Shown here: piece by piece, positions 33,641 through 44,317 of the stretch
Numbering within the stretch: position 1 is the stretch's first letter
Layout: every line of letters begins with the position of its first letter
Origin: PLOWO2-12-38-17 sp963709355
Lineage (GTDB): Bacteria > Planctomycetota > Brocadiia > Brocadiales > Brocadiaceae
Reading direction: 5' to 3'
NCBI GenBank assembly: GCA_963709355.1
Contig: CAVPVY010000005.1
Location: forward strand, 2,046,001 to 2,110,000
DNA length: 64,000 nucleotides
Program-made: the position numbers and the translations under genes
The notes under the pieces: generated by a model
The model's input: only the letters and a program-made list of their open reading frames with translations
What the model was told of the DNA's origin: nothing
Databases searched by the model: none

Positions 33641-35521
33641 TTAGATATCCTCATCTTCAAATTCATCATCCGAATCAACATCTACAACACCCTTCTTCAC
33701 TTCCTTAACAGAAACCTTACCTACAATATCCTTAATATTTTGCTGATTTTCCATAAACCATTTTAAAGACCCCATTCCAACAATCTCACTTTTAGACATT
33801 ACTGTTATCACATCTTCGCGATACCTTTCCAAGTTCGCCACATTACTGTAAGAAATAATCATCGTTATTCTATCGGAAAGGCGGTTCATAAAGAATTTAA
33901 GAACATTATCTGATAAAGATCGAAGAGCATTTTCCTCGATTACCACCCATTGCTTATTAGACCGAAGGGCATTCAATAACGCTATCGAATATTTCAGGTC
34001 TTTATCAATTATATTCCATTTGTCAGGTGGAATTTGTTCGTCAAGATTATTGGGTAATTGTGCGGTGAGTTTATTCAATAACCCCGTTTCAATTTCTTCA
34101 ACTTCCCTACATAAATCCTGCCATTCGTAATTTCCGGGAAGACCCAAAGATTCCCTGGATGTTCCCTGTATATATTCATATTTCGATGTCATAAACCAAA
34201 TTGACGACAGGACATTATTTACTGCCTGCTTTGAATGCCCAAGTAAACAGTTAATTATAAAAGCAAGTGTATAACGGTTTAATTCAACGCTACTGATAAG
34301 TCCAACCTTACAACCTTTCGATATTTTAAAACTTGCCAAAGAACCGTCAATTGTATTTGTGCTTGTTGTTATACAGTAATCATTGACGATATCCACGTTA
34401 ATCGCTTGTGGCGTTGTGGTATTTTCAACAAACTGAAAATATCTCTTTATCTGAGGATAAAAGCGATTTATACCCGTAATTTTTTTACTTACCTGCTTCA
34501 TATTAACCAATCCAAAACGCAGCGCTACCAGATATATTATCAAATTACCCCAGCCCTCGCCCCTGAGAATAATACTCGACCCTAAAGTTAATAAGATCAC
34601 AAACATGGTAGCTGCAAATAAAATATTGCTAACCAACTGACTGTTTTCTATTGCCTTTAATCGTCCTAGCTGCGCGTCAAAAAATCGTTTAATGTGTCCT
34701 GACATAAATACTTTTTTGCCGAACCATGTTTCGTTTTCTGGTAGTGGGATAGATATCCCCTTCTGACGTAAAATAATCCTCTGGTACTCAGCTGACGCCC
34801 CTCTTGCATATTTCTCCCTCAAAGTTGAATTTTTAGCGCCCATCACACTTATCCTGTATTGAAATATTGAAGATATCCCGAAGAGCACAAGCATTAAAAA
34901 AGTTAACGGAGCATTACTGTAAAATAACACACCTATAGCGGCTAATAGGGTAAGACTCGGTATTATAGTATCAAGAAGCATCCACATCACGCGACCAATA
35001 TTTTTAGAATCTATGCGGACAAGCCTGAAAATAATGTTACTATCACTAAAACTCCGACCAGACAGAGACCATATAATGGAACTGGAAGCTAATAGAGAAA
35101 GGACTCTTCTGGCACAGAACTCCTCGTATCTGTGCCTGAGTGCAAGGCTTCTTGTTCTGGAAAAATATATAAGCCACGCAGAAATTAAAAGCGAAAGTAA
35201 AACGCCTATTCCACAAACAATAAGAAGACTGATAGCGGTTCGTATCTGAAACACATGACCAAGCAGTCTGATATTCTCACCCTTTTCAAGCACCCGTGCA
35301 TAGTAAATGGCAAGACCTATTGTCCATATCTGGAAAAAAACGCCCAAAAAACCAGTTATAAGAATAACAAATGACTCTTTTCTAAACCTCCATATTGAAT
35401 CAGTTGTTACCAATTTAATAATTGTAATATATCTTCCAAACGTCCCTAAAAACTTCTCCAGCCTTGCCTTGAAATTATTATATATCTGTACCATAAACAC
35501 TTTGAAACCAGAGAACATCAC
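33641..35521 (-). CDS. ABC-exporter-like membrane protein with degenerate ATPase domain
   Basis: A 626-residue protein. The first 350 residues contain about six membrane spans in the layout of a type I ABC exporter (long helices, QIWTIGLAIYYARVLEKG, LLSLLISAWLIYFSRTRSL). The C-terminal part sits where the nucleotide-binding domain should be but lacks its motifs: the P-loop position reads CKVGLISSVELNRYTLAF, with no GxxGxGK(S/T); no LSGGQ signature is present; the Walker B place reads WVVIEENAL. It ends in an acidic tail. It may be a pseudo-ABC protein serving as a partner in glycan export or as a scaffold, rather than an ATP-driven pump. Start MMFSG at 35521. Confidence 0.6.
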   Translation of the reverse strand: MMFSGFKVFMVQIYNNFKARLEKFLGTFGRYITIIKLVTTDSIWRFRKESFVILITGFLGVFFQIWTIGLAIYYARVLEKGENIRLLGHVFQIRTAISLLIVCGIGVLLSLLISAWLIYFSRTRSLALRHRYEEFCARRVLSLLASSSIIWSLSGRSFSDSNIIFRLVRIDSKNIGRVMWMLLDTIIPSLTLLAAIGVLFYSNAPLTFLMLVLFGISSIFQYRISVMGAKNSTLREKYARGASAEYQRIILRQKGISIPLPENETWFGKKVFMSGHIKRFFDAQLGRLKAIENSQLVSNILFAATMFVILLTLGSSIILRGEGWGNLIIYLVALRFGLVNMKQVSKKITGINRFYPQIKRYFQFVENTTTPQAINVDIVNDYCITTSTNTIDGSLASFKISKGCKVGLISSVELNRYTLAFIINCLLGHSKQAVNNVLSSIWFMTSKYEYIQGTSRESLGLPGNYEWQDLCREVEEIETGLLNKLTAQLPNNLDEQIPPDKWNIIDKDLKYSIALLNALRSNKQWVVIEENALRSLSDNVLKFFMNRLSDRITMIISYSNVANLERYREDVITVMSKSEIVGMGSLKWFMENQQNIKDIVGKVSVKEVKKGVVDVDSDDEFEDEDI

Positions 35522-35972
35522 AAGTAAATTTTCGTAACAGTACCTTTTGCATTACGAACAATTACAAATAATAATCCAATAACGTACCACAAGAATAAGG
35601 CTTAGGGTTTTTCCCAGAAACTATCCGTCATGCCATGTAAAAATTTGAATCAAAAGGATAAAAAGAGAGTGCAAAAAAACAGATAATAAAGGTATATTCT
35701 GATATACGATATGTATACGGTATAATACGTTTAATTCTTTCTGACAACCCCAATTAATAATTCTCCCAAAAATACAATATCATTTTACTCATTATTATAT
35801 ATGCAGTAAAGCAACAAACAAATTAAGAAAAGTTAAAATATCAAGTATCAAGGTAACAAATAAATTCTAATTTCCCAGATCTAAATACTCAATATCGTCT
35901 ATGTGAGGCTCGTGGATATACAAAACAGCAAGCAATCTCCATGCGCCTAATATATTAAATTGACATAGTATT
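35522..35972. other. AT-rich intergenic region
   Basis: About 450 bases without a recognisable gene between two minus-strand genes. It includes alternating AT/GTATAC-type palindromic stretches (35692-35722). On the minus strand a TTGTCA hexamer followed by 17 bases and TATACC (within about 35715-35745) could be the promoter of the ABC-like gene; this is weak. Confidence 0.4.
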
Positions 35973-36882
35973 TTAAAACCGCAATGGGTCATTTATGGTT
36001 GGCTGAAAAGGTAAGAAACTAGAAATCCATTTATATATTTCAGAATTTCTGTTAAGCGGCGGTCTTAACATCTCAAGAAAACCAGGTTTATTAAACCAAC
36101 GGTGATAATGAATATGAACCAAGTCCTCTAGTTCAGCATCGCAGTATGGTTTTTGCAATAATGGACGTTTTGGCAAGGGATAATTATAACAGTAATCCAG
36201 AATCTTTATTTTATCGGATACCTTAGCCAGCGTAGGTGACAGAGATAGTTGCTCGACAAATGCAATCCGCCCCCCTGGTAAATGATTTGACCGCATTATT
36301 CTCAAGAAATTGTCCTGCCACAACCGAAACAAACCTTCAGAACGTCTTACCACCACCAATCCAGAATTCCAGAACGAACGAATTCTTTTACGGTCTACAA
36401 CCGTTTCAATAAAAGCAGATGCCTTAATCCCACAGATTGAATACATCTTCTGCCAATATTCATCATTTGAATCATCACTTCCGGTTGACCCCTCATTCTT
36501 GTTATCTACAGGTCGCACTGCAGCCACAATACTTTCCGATAATCCAAAAGCATCAGGCTCTTTTACAATTACAGTGTCACTATCCAGAAAAATAAGTATA
36601 TCCTCTTTTAAACTTTCCTCAGCCTTAGCACATGCAAAAATCTTATTGGCCCTCGGGTAACGTTGAAATTCGGCATTCAGCACTTCGTCGCTGATGCATG
36701 ATGTTAAGCTCGTCAAATGCCCTGAGGGTGTCCTTTCCAAAATCATTTCCCGTCCTTGGCCGGAAACTGTATATTGGCGCATTTTTATATCTTCCGGCAT
36801 ATTTGCGAATGGAACGAAAAAGCAAAAGCGCCTGATTTTCTAAATTTCCGCTTTCGACGCATGCAATAAATACCACGCTCAT
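35973..36882 (-). pseudogene. Nucleotide-sugar-type glycosyltransferase, frameshifted
   Basis: The first fragment starts at ATG 36882 (MSVVFIACVESGNLENQAL) and reads to about 36700. The remainder continues in the next frame (open from 36800; sensible from about 36698) as SDEVLNAEFQRYPRANKIF, then ILIFLDSDTVIVKEP and IRSFWNSGLVVVRRS. The LDSD DXD-type motif and FWNSGLVV are typical of GT8-like or related enzymes. A single extra base near 36697 explains the break; repaired length is about 302 residues. Its start overlaps the stop of the sulfotransferase at 36879 (ATGA), consistent with a once-coupled operon. It could be an assembly error rather than a dead gene. Confidence 0.65.
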
Positions 36883-37748
36883 TGTAACCCTTCAATCATA
36901 TTGGCTGTTTTACTACAGATTTTTTCAATAGTATCAATATCTTCTTCTTTAAAGGGGCCAATTTCAACGGATTCTGTTTCAGGTATTATTAAATTTCCAG
37001 ATTTATTAAAATACTTATTTTTGGATAATAACCGTGAACCCTTCTTGTACTCAAGGTCAAAACAGTTAATCGGCGGTAGATTCAAATTAGCTTTAAATCC
37101 CCTTCCAAGGGCAAGGGTCATGATATTATCTATGGTTTTTGATGGTGAGGCACAAAGTTCGTGATACGTTATTAACATATCAACGTACTTTCTATCATTC
37201 CATAATTTTTCATTTACAACGCTCCATTGCCTTGAGGACTGAATTACCTTATTTTCATGAATAAGTTTACGCCACCCCCTTGGCTTCACCCCCCACCAAC
37301 CCTCCTCTGGCGCAAGACCCCCATCTTCATGTGGAACATGTTTTTTTAATAACGAAAAAACATTCGGAATAGGCCTGCGAACTGTTGCCACAACTATGCT
37401 GTCGGGGAATAACCTTTTTATCCACGGTAAACGTACAGTATTATAAGGGTTCTTATTAGCAACAATGGAATGGTCTTTGGCAATACTTGCCAGACGTTCA
37501 TTCAGCAGATTGAAAATATCTGGTGTCGAATCATCCTCGCTTATTTCATGCCCCATCTCACCTTTTGAACGCTGATAAATAAACCCTGCTGGAAATTCGG
37601 TTGGCGTGAAAGGAGGTATATTCCCCCAGAAATCATTACCTTCTGACTTGAATGGATTCTCCACCTGCGGACACTGGCTGAGCATCCTGAACAACAGGGT
37701 TGTTCCAGACTTCTGGAGTCCTACAATAAAGATAAGACGTCTTGTCAT
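36879..37748 (-). CDS. Sulfotransferase-family protein
   Basis: A 289-residue PAPS-dependent sulfotransferase-like protein. The 5'-phosphosulfate loop is in FIVGLQKSGTTLLFRML (residues 6-22), and a 3'-phosphate-type segment VVATVRRPIPNVFSLL is near 120. Such proteins sulfate glycans. It overlaps the broken glycosyltransferase by four bases. It is more diverged from the tandem pair at 38851-40413 than they are from each other. Confidence 0.82.
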   Translation of the reverse strand: MTRRLIFIVGLQKSGTTLLFRMLSQCPQVENPFKSEGNDFWGNIPPFTPTEFPAGFIYQRSKGEMGHEISEDDSTPDIFNLLNERLASIAKDHSIVANKNPYNTVRLPWIKRLFPDSIVVATVRRPIPNVFSLLKKHVPHEDGGLAPEEGWWGVKPRGWRKLIHENKVIQSSRQWSVVNEKLWNDRKYVDMLITYHELCASPSKTIDNIMTLALGRGFKANLNLPPINCFDLEYKKGSRLLSKNKYFNKSGNLIIPETESVEIGPFKEEDIDTIEKICSKTANMIEGLQ

Positions 37749-37952
37749 TTAGAGATAAATGGGATTAACTATATTAAACGTCAAAATAAAATTTACATTT
37801 TTTGCTAATATGTCAGTTCCACAAAAGTGGGAATCCAGGAAGAACTAGGAACCGGCGGACTCCTGCTTTTGTAGAAATGACAACTTATTTTTATCGTCCA
37901 CTATAAATTAAAACAAATATCGCACTTATAAATTGGGCATCTTCCCAAATTC

Positions 37953-38813
37953 TTAAAATTCATATTGTGAAAGTAATTCCTTGTATTTATCTGAATTAAT
38001 GTACGCACTTACAATTGATTTGTTCTCATCCTGCCATTCAATGCTGTATCGCCTCTTGTGCGGTGAATCATAGATTGAATCACTGCATTGTTTCAAATAA
38101 TCGGGATTTGCCCCTTGATTCAGGAAACCGCACAATCTCTTAAGTTCTGCCTCTTTATTATTGACTAATTTCTCATAAAAAAGGTTATAAAACTGGTTTT
38201 CTTGTAATTTTGCCTTACAATCCAGCACAGAATCCACATGGCTAAAATAGTTCTCAATCAATTCTTTATTAATTGTAGATTTTCGTCTGTATGCATATGC
38301 GGTTATATTATCGTAAGGATTCCGCAATACATGAATAATCTTTAGAGATGAACCACATAGCTTTATAATATTGTCCATAACCTCCGGATGTTTTAAGTTA
38401 TAAACCGCTGTTGCCCCACCTTTCTTATCACCTATTACCTCCAGCTTCTCAAATTTACCTTGATACAGATTTGGAATATAGTAATTATAACCAGTATTCG
38501 TCCTGTCCTTAATAGCGGCGCATCTTATGGAATTGTCCAGAATAAGTTTGAATATCTTATATTTGTCGTAATTATAATCAGCAAAAAGCGGCATGGCATG
38601 AAGTTCATTAGATATAATCATATTAGGATGCGCATCGAGTAAGGCGCCTATCAGGCTATGGCCACTATGGGCATACCCTATAAACATAACATAGTACTTA
38701 ACATCTTTGAAGATATCATCAGGATATTTGTTGAAGATTGCGGAGTGTTTATGGTCTTCAACAAGGCCTTTAACTTTTTTCCCCAATTGTTTAAATAGTT
38801 TGTTTTGCTTCAT
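37953..38813 (-). CDS. Sulfotransferase-family protein
   Basis: A 286-residue protein. The phosphosulfate loop is modified: YVMFIGYAHSGHSLIGALLD (residues 40-59) keeps the G-x-x-x-S-G-x-(S/T) outline but has His in the place of the usual Arg/Lys. KIIHVLRNPYDNITAYAYRR near 175 is the 3'-phosphate-binding segment. The N-terminal 35 residues form a basic, probably unstructured lead. It lies 205 bases upstream (in transcription) of the sulfotransferase at 36879; the gap holds nothing recognisable. Confidence 0.78.
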   Translation of the reverse strand: MKQNKLFKQLGKKVKGLVEDHKHSAIFNKYPDDIFKDVKYYVMFIGYAHSGHSLIGALLDAHPNMIISNELHAMPLFADYNYDKYKIFKLILDNSIRCAAIKDRTNTGYNYYIPNLYQGKFEKLEVIGDKKGGATAVYNLKHPEVMDNIIKLCGSSLKIIHVLRNPYDNITAYAYRRKSTINKELIENYFSHVDSVLDCKAKLQENQFYNLFYEKLVNNKEAELKRLCGFLNQGANPDYLKQCSDSIYDSPHKRRYSIEWQDENKSIVSAYINSDKYKELLSQYEF

Positions 38814-38850
38814 CTTTGCCTTTACAAAAATTAGAAGCTATCATACATAA

Positions 38851-39619
38851 TTATTTCTCATAGCCCCAGAAGCTGCAGTAATCTTTTAAGTTGTCGAATA
38901 CCTCTTGCGCCTCAAGCAATAATTGCTTATTAATTTCACGCTTCCACCTGTAAACTCTTTTGTCTGTAACTTCATACCCGTGTATAAGGTGGTCGTGCTT
39001 GCTGAGATGCCCAACCATTCCAATAGCCGGCATGTCACTTCCAACAAATGTCTTTACCTGTTCATACACCATACGGTCCGTACAAAAATCCTCATATCTT
39101 ACTTTTAAACATCTGGTCGTATTAAACATCTCCATTTGATATTCAAAATCTTCTTTCAAGTTCAGTACAAGATTCTGCGGAGTAAGCCCGCCTTCTACCC
39201 TTATCTCCTTATTTCTTTCGATAGATTTATGATAAAGAGATAAATATATATCACGGGGATAGCGAGCAGTTAATACAATCTTCATATCAGGAAACGCATT
39301 ATAAACACTTTTCCAATACTTGTGATGAATCTCTTTTATTCCAATTTGTGAAAATACCTGCAATAACTTTGGCATCAGTTCATTTTTAAAATATTCTACG
39401 GATAGTTTGCGATTAACTTTTGATATTTGATCCTGAAATGCAAGCAAATCAATACCATATTTTGCAAATATTTCCACTTCTGCATTTTTAATCTTAAATG
39501 CGCCGCTTCCAAGTCTCGGCTCAAGAAAAATAAATGAATACGGGTGAAGGCTCAACGCCTCACTAAGTACCTTTGATCCAGTACAGTCGCAATGCAGCAA
39601 TATATATAAAAGGTTTCAT
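38851..39619 (-). pseudogene. Sulfotransferase-family gene with early frameshift
   Basis: The frame from ATG 39619 reads MKPFIYIAALR, nearly the same as the start of its neighbour at 40413, then fails; the frame beginning at 39600 resumes with TGSKVLSEALSLHPYSFIF. One extra base at about 39585 (minus-strand T) accounts for this and would restore the RRTGS loop. The rest (to 38851) is intact and close to the neighbour: HKYWKSVYNAFPDMKIVLTARYPRDIYLSLYH and a WGYEK end. This and the 39631 gene are a tandem duplicate pair 12 bases apart. Confidence 0.75.
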
Positions 39620-39630
39620 AAGATTAAACC

Positions 39631-40413
39631 TTACGGTTTTTCATATCCCCAAAATTTACAATAGTCAGCCATCAGATTAAACGTCTTTCGAGCGTCTCTT
39701 AATATACTTTCATCCTTTTCATATTGCCAGCGGTTTACCCGCTTGTCAGTAATAGAATCTTTATGCAGTTCATACTCTTCCACACGTTTAAGATTAGCGG
39801 CATTAAAAGAACCAACAGCGCCAATCTGCGGTATCTCACTGTCAACAAAAGATTTTACTTTGCTATAAACAGAAGGATTTGTGCAAAAATCTTCATACCG
39901 CACCTTCAGGCAGTCTGCCGCTTCAAACATTTCTAGTTGTTTCTGAAACTGTTCGTTTAGATGAGCTGCAACAGCCACGGGTTCTAACTCCCTAAACTTC
40001 CCCTTGTCACTTAACACCCTATTATAGTGTGAAATATATATATCCATAGGATTTCGAGCGGTTAATACAATCTTCATATCAGGAAACAACTTAAATACAT
40101 TTTTCCAATGCTTATGCTGTATTTCTTTTATTCCAACTTGAAAAATCGATCCATCTAATTTAGGCAATAATTTTTCCTTAAAATATTCAACCGTAGATTT
40201 AGGATTTATCTTGGCAATTTCCTTTTGAAAAACATATAAATCAATCCCATGTTTTATTAAAAATTCAGCATCATTAGATTTTACCTTGTATACTCCCACG
40301 CCAATACCAGGTTCGCGAAATATGAACGAATATGGAGCGAGGGTTAACGCTTCACTCAATACAGTTGAACCCGTTCTCCTTAATGCAGCAATATATATGA
40401 ATGATTTCTTCAT
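39631..40413 (-). CDS. Sulfotransferase-family protein
   Basis: A 260-residue protein with the phosphosulfate loop IAALRRTGSTVLSEAL (residues 7-22), the 3'-phosphate segment DMKIVLTARNPMDIYISHYN near residue 125 and the C-terminal KVRYEDFC motif near 175. A clear paralog of the 38851 gene, from which it differs mainly in the loops between strands. It probably transfers sulfate to a surface polysaccharide made by this locus. Confidence 0.85.
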   Translation of the reverse strand: MKKSFIYIAALRRTGSTVLSEALTLAPYSFIFREPGIGVGVYKVKSNDAEFLIKHGIDLYVFQKEIAKINPKSTVEYFKEKLLPKLDGSIFQVGIKEIQHKHWKNVFKLFPDMKIVLTARNPMDIYISHYNRVLSDKGKFRELEPVAVAAHLNEQFQKQLEMFEAADCLKVRYEDFCTNPSVYSKVKSFVDSEIPQIGAVGSFNAANLKRVEEYELHKDSITDKRVNRWQYEKDESILRDARKTFNLMADYCKFWGYEKP

Positions 40414-40582
40414 TTAAATAGCAATCCTTTTACAATAACAATTTATAGAAAAGATACTTCTTAACTTAAATCTTTATTTGCCGATTATCCACAAATTATC
40501 CATTTCCCGCATGGTTTCTTAAGAAACCATTTACCGCATTTATTAAATAATTTACTTTTCCAACAAAAGAAGTAATTCCTAT

Positions 40583-41488
40583 TTATTTACCATCAATAGA
40601 ATACCCTGCAATATTCATTTCCTCAAACATACTAAGTATTTTAAAGGCATCATACCATTTCGGATTATCCTGTAAATATATATTAGATTTGGAATTTACA
40701 TTCTTTGATGTCCATTCCAATACATGCAGAGGCAGAGGCATTTCAATGAAATTATAAATAGACTTTAATGTATTACGAGTATCAAACAACAAGTCTTCGT
40801 GACGCAGTAAAAGATAATTTTTTCCAAATAAATTCTTACCAACTTCATGAGTTTTCTTAAAATTATATTTCCACATTACCAAAATCCTCAAGAAATCTTC
40901 ACACTTTTTAAGGTGTGAATATTCATGTGTACCTAATATATATTCAGAAAATGAGAAACTACTCCATGCAGAATAATTAGACCTTTTTTTGAAAAATATT
41001 TTTTCGTTCGGATATCTGTCCTTATTTCTCTGCCCTTTTCCAAAAAGATAGGAGGCCGTTACTGATCGTGGGTCACGCACAATATGTATGAACTTGGCAG
41101 CAGGGTCAACCTCCCATAGTACACGAATCTTACAATACATACGTGTAAATTTTATCATGGCATGCTCAGACTGTGAAATCATGAATTTAATATACTCTTT
41201 TATATATTCAGGCGCTTCTGCCTCAAATTCTAACTCAGGCAAACGTGGTGCGCCATAATTCAACAAATCTACATTCTCTAACTTTTGATACCTGTTCATA
41301 AAAGCCTTCCGGCAATTCCTGACCTTTTCAAAATAATCAACAGTGTGAACGCCGCTACCGCCACCAATTGCCTCTTTCTTTGCTGCGGCAAGCGGCTCAT
41401 AATAACAATCAAACCTTCCGTCTTCCCAGAAAATGTCGAATAATATTGTCGTGCCAGACCTGCGCATACCTTGTATGAAAATATTCAT
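40583..41488 (-). CDS. Sulfotransferase-family protein
   Basis: A 301-residue protein. MNIFIQGMRRSGTTILFDIF holds the phosphosulfate loop (residues 7-14) and KFIHIVRDPRSVTASYLFGKG the 3'-phosphate segment near residue 137. LLLRHEDLLFDTRNTLKSIYNF is a standard C-terminal element. The Glu-rich EFEAEAPEYIKEYIKF region differs from the paralogs. It is 27 bases from the GT4 gene at 41516 in the same direction, suggesting co-transcription. Confidence 0.87.
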   Translation of the reverse strand: MNIFIQGMRRSGTTILFDIFWEDGRFDCYYEPLAAAKKEAIGGGSGVHTVDYFEKVRNCRKAFMNRYQKLENVDLLNYGAPRLPELEFEAEAPEYIKEYIKFMISQSEHAMIKFTRMYCKIRVLWEVDPAAKFIHIVRDPRSVTASYLFGKGQRNKDRYPNEKIFFKKRSNYSAWSSFSFSEYILGTHEYSHLKKCEDFLRILVMWKYNFKKTHEVGKNLFGKNYLLLRHEDLLFDTRNTLKSIYNFIEMPLPLHVLEWTSKNVNSKSNIYLQDNPKWYDAFKILSMFEEMNIAGYSIDGK

Positions 41489-41515
41489 GAACCATCCTCC
41501 GTAGAATATGCGTAA

Positions 41516-42589
41516 TTACATATTCAGCAAATCTCTAAAAGAAGCGCTTGTCTTATCCCACGACATAGCCTTGCTCAATTCACGTGTGTTTCGAGAAAGT
41601 TTGTCAAACATATCACTGTTTGATAAAGATTGTATCGCCCTGCTTAAATCATTAACATCAGGCTCAAACGATGGGATTCCTGATTCTGCATAGCCAATTT
41701 GATGTGATTTAACCAGTAAGCCATTATAATTATCCCTTACTATTTCATTCATAGGTGGATTATTATTAGTAATAATTGGCATACCAAAAGCCACCGCCTC
41801 GTACAAATGCAACCCCAACCCTTCCCATCTGCTCGGCGACAGACACACATGACAGGACGAAAACAAATCATAATATTCGTGCGATGGTATATCGCCATTA
41901 ATTATTTTAATTCTAGAATCTGAAATATCTATATGCTCAATCAATTCTTCTCTTGCTTCCTGATGCTGTGTTTTTATAATCAATCTGATATCGGGTGACG
42001 ATACTTTACAAAATGCATTAATAACTGATTTTGTAGGCTTGCGCTTTGATAGATAGCCGCCGGGATAATAGAAATGTATTCCACCTTCCATCCTTTTTGG
42101 TTTGATTGCCATCAATTCAGGATGACATCCCCACGGTATCCATGGACTATCAATTCCAAAAGTAGCATATCTTTCCTGTTCGCATTTGTTCAGAGAATAA
42201 ATAATATCAAATGCCTTCCTTGCGCCTTTTGCATGTTGTTTGCCAAACGACTCCCATACAAATCTGGTAATAGTTTTAACGCCGCTTGCATGTATTTTGG
42301 CAATCTCTTTAAATTGATAATTCTGGTCAAAGAATACAACCTCCAGAGAATTGTCTTTTATCCATTTTATATACTCTTTCAAAGGAATATCATAAAACGA
42401 TGCTGGGGTAACATTCGGCTGGTTCCAAACATCATTGTTGTCAATAAACCCCGGTAGATAGAAACTCTCCTTTGTGGGACGTGCAAGGACAAAGGTTTTA
42501 TGACCAAGGCTGTCAAGGCTTGACCGTATATAACGGTTAACAGTCGCCTGACCCCGATTAAACCAATAGCTGACTATCCCTATTCTCAT
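41516..42589 (-). CDS. GT4 glycosyltransferase
   Basis: A 357-residue GT-B enzyme. MRIGIVSYWFNRGQATVNRY is the N-terminal nucleotide-fold opening; WIPWGCHPELM and HFYYPGGYLSKRKPTKSVI are the linker and start of the C-terminal domain; SRWEGLGLHLYEAVAFGMPII near residue 275 has the E-x7-E retaining signature (E-G-L-G...E). ATG 42589 is preferred to ATG 42604. The first 42 codons (42461-42590) are repeated at 45173-45301. Confidence 0.88.
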   Translation of the reverse strand: MRIGIVSYWFNRGQATVNRYIRSSLDSLGHKTFVLARPTKESFYLPGFIDNNDVWNQPNVTPASFYDIPLKEYIKWIKDNSLEVVFFDQNYQFKEIAKIHASGVKTITRFVWESFGKQHAKGARKAFDIIYSLNKCEQERYATFGIDSPWIPWGCHPELMAIKPKRMEGGIHFYYPGGYLSKRKPTKSVINAFCKVSSPDIRLIIKTQHQEAREELIEHIDISDSRIKIINGDIPSHEYYDLFSSCHVCLSPSRWEGLGLHLYEAVAFGMPIITNNNPPMNEIVRDNYNGLLVKSHQIGYAESGIPSFEPDVNDLSRAIQSLSNSDMFDKLSRNTRELSKAMSWDKTSASFRDLLNM

Positions 42590-42715
42590 TTTGACACAAT
42601 ACAATAATTGATTTCATTAAATAATTTTTAGTTCAATTCTAACCAGGCAAAGCCAGATCAATTAGTAGAAGACTTTAAGCATTTTAGTACTCATATAGTT
42701 TAAGATACCATAAAT

Positions 42716-44317
42716 TCACTTATAATTAGAATAAGGTGTTAACAAAAGCACCTTCCCAAAGTGATCTTCAGCAAGTTCATATTGCCCAATAACGTCATAT
42801 GCGATACTTAACAAATGATGATACTTTGGATTGTATGGTTGAAGCTTAACTGCTTTCAATGAGTATTTTATGCATCCTGTATGGTCTTCTTTATTGATGG
42901 ACTCCAGTGCCTTGTTATAATAACAGTGACTAATAATTTTTTTATACTCATCAAACATACCCCAACATGATACAAAAACAATTGGCACTGCGATAAAGTA
43001 ATTTCGTATTAACGTATTTTTAATAGATAATTTCCTTGGTATCTCTTTTTGCTCACCAGAACATAAAATACCTAGACCAACGAAAAAATATAACGATGAT
43101 GCAGATGAGTGAAAATCGTAGCTTACTAAAGAATCTATCAGAGTTGCAATACAGCCAGAAGTAATCGCCAGGAGATAAATTTTAATTTCTGTATTAAAAT
43201 TATAAACTTTTTTTTTCAAGATATATTTAATTACAATAATAAAAAATACAATAACACCGCTTAGCCCAAGAAATCCTGTTTCTGTTACTATATGTAATAA
43301 TTCATTGTGAGGATCAACAGTTAACCATTTCCAGTTACCTGTCTTAAATTTTGGATACATAATAAAATAGTTACCTAGCCCAATACCCTTGATAGGATTG
43401 GTAAGCATCATATCTATTGAATCTTTCCATAATATGAAACGTAAACTATCACCTCGTTCAATTAGTTTAGAAATGCGCTTAGTTGTCTTTTCATGATAGA
43501 TTGGAGTTTTTCCAAGCAGTACAACCGCTAGTATTAAAAAAGATGCCCCAACAGATAAAACAAGAATTATTAATTTCTTTTTATTTCTAAAAGCTAAAAT
43601 AGTTGTATTATTAATATTGTTTTTTATTTTTTTAGCTATGTAAATTGATAAGAAGAATGCCAAACCTATTATTGTAGCAATAATTGCTCCTCTGCAAAAA
43701 GTTAATAAAAGGGCAATTGTAGATATTATGATACATATCAGATACATTATTCTTGTTTTTGATTTTGATCCATTTGTAACAATACCAAGGTTCCATAAAA
43801 TCGTAATTGATAAATATTGCGCTAAAATATTTTGATGACCAAAAAAAGAATAGAGCCGATTATTTTCAAAACCACAAGGATAAAAGGGGATAATTTCAAA
43901 ATATTCAAGTATAGCGTATGTGGCAATAAGACAGCTTACTGTCATGGTGATTTTTATAACTCGCTGGAGCCTCTTGTGAGTCCAGTCTATTTGAGATGCC
44001 AATAAAAATAATATAATTAAACATCCCCATCTCTTTATTTCTGAAAAACCTTCGTGATAGTTAATACTATAAGGAATAGATACAGCAAAAGACGCTAATA
44101 AAAGTAAAGAAGCCAAAAAGACATCACTAGAAAAAACGTAAGATAACTTATCTCTAGAGAAAAACATCACTGCAATAATAGCCCCACAAGCAAAGAAGGA
44201 GAGTAATGCACTCTTAGGAAGTAAAAAAGGGTCTTCTGGTGTAAATGGGAGAAATAATAATGGGATAGAAATTAAAGCAGCAATAATAACAGCATAAATA
44301 AATTTATTGGCAACCAT
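42716..44317 (-). CDS. O-antigen-ligase-family membrane protein with short C-terminal TPR
   Basis: A 533-residue inner-membrane protein with about 12 spans and the Wzy_C / O-antigen-ligase signature around residues 290-360: DSLRFILWKDSIDMMLTNPIKGIGLGNY and VDPHNELLHIVTETGFLGL, where the Arg and the PHNxxL motif are the conserved catalytic residues. The last 65 residues carry a TPR-like pair (CIKYSLKAVKLQPYNPKYH, YDVIGQYELAEDHFGKVLLL). It probably polymerises or ligates undecaprenyl-linked glycan. Confidence 0.88.
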   Translation of the reverse strand: MVANKFIYAVIIAALISIPLLFLPFTPEDPFLLPKSALLSFFACGAIIAVMFFSRDKLSYVFSSDVFLASLLLLASFAVSIPYSINYHEGFSEIKRWGCLIILFLLASQIDWTHKRLQRVIKITMTVSCLIATYAILEYFEIIPFYPCGFENNRLYSFFGHQNILAQYLSITILWNLGIVTNGSKSKTRIMYLICIIISTIALLLTFCRGAIIATIIGLAFFLSIYIAKKIKNNINNTTILAFRNKKKLIILVLSVGASFLILAVVLLGKTPIYHEKTTKRISKLIERGDSLRFILWKDSIDMMLTNPIKGIGLGNYFIMYPKFKTGNWKWLTVDPHNELLHIVTETGFLGLSGVIVFFIIVIKYILKKKVYNFNTEIKIYLLAITSGCIATLIDSLVSYDFHSSASSLYFFVGLGILCSGEQKEIPRKLSIKNTLIRNYFIAVPIVFVSCWGMFDEYKKIISHCYYNKALESINKEDHTGCIKYSLKAVKLQPYNPKYHHLLSIAYDVIGQYELAEDHFGKVLLLTPYSNYK

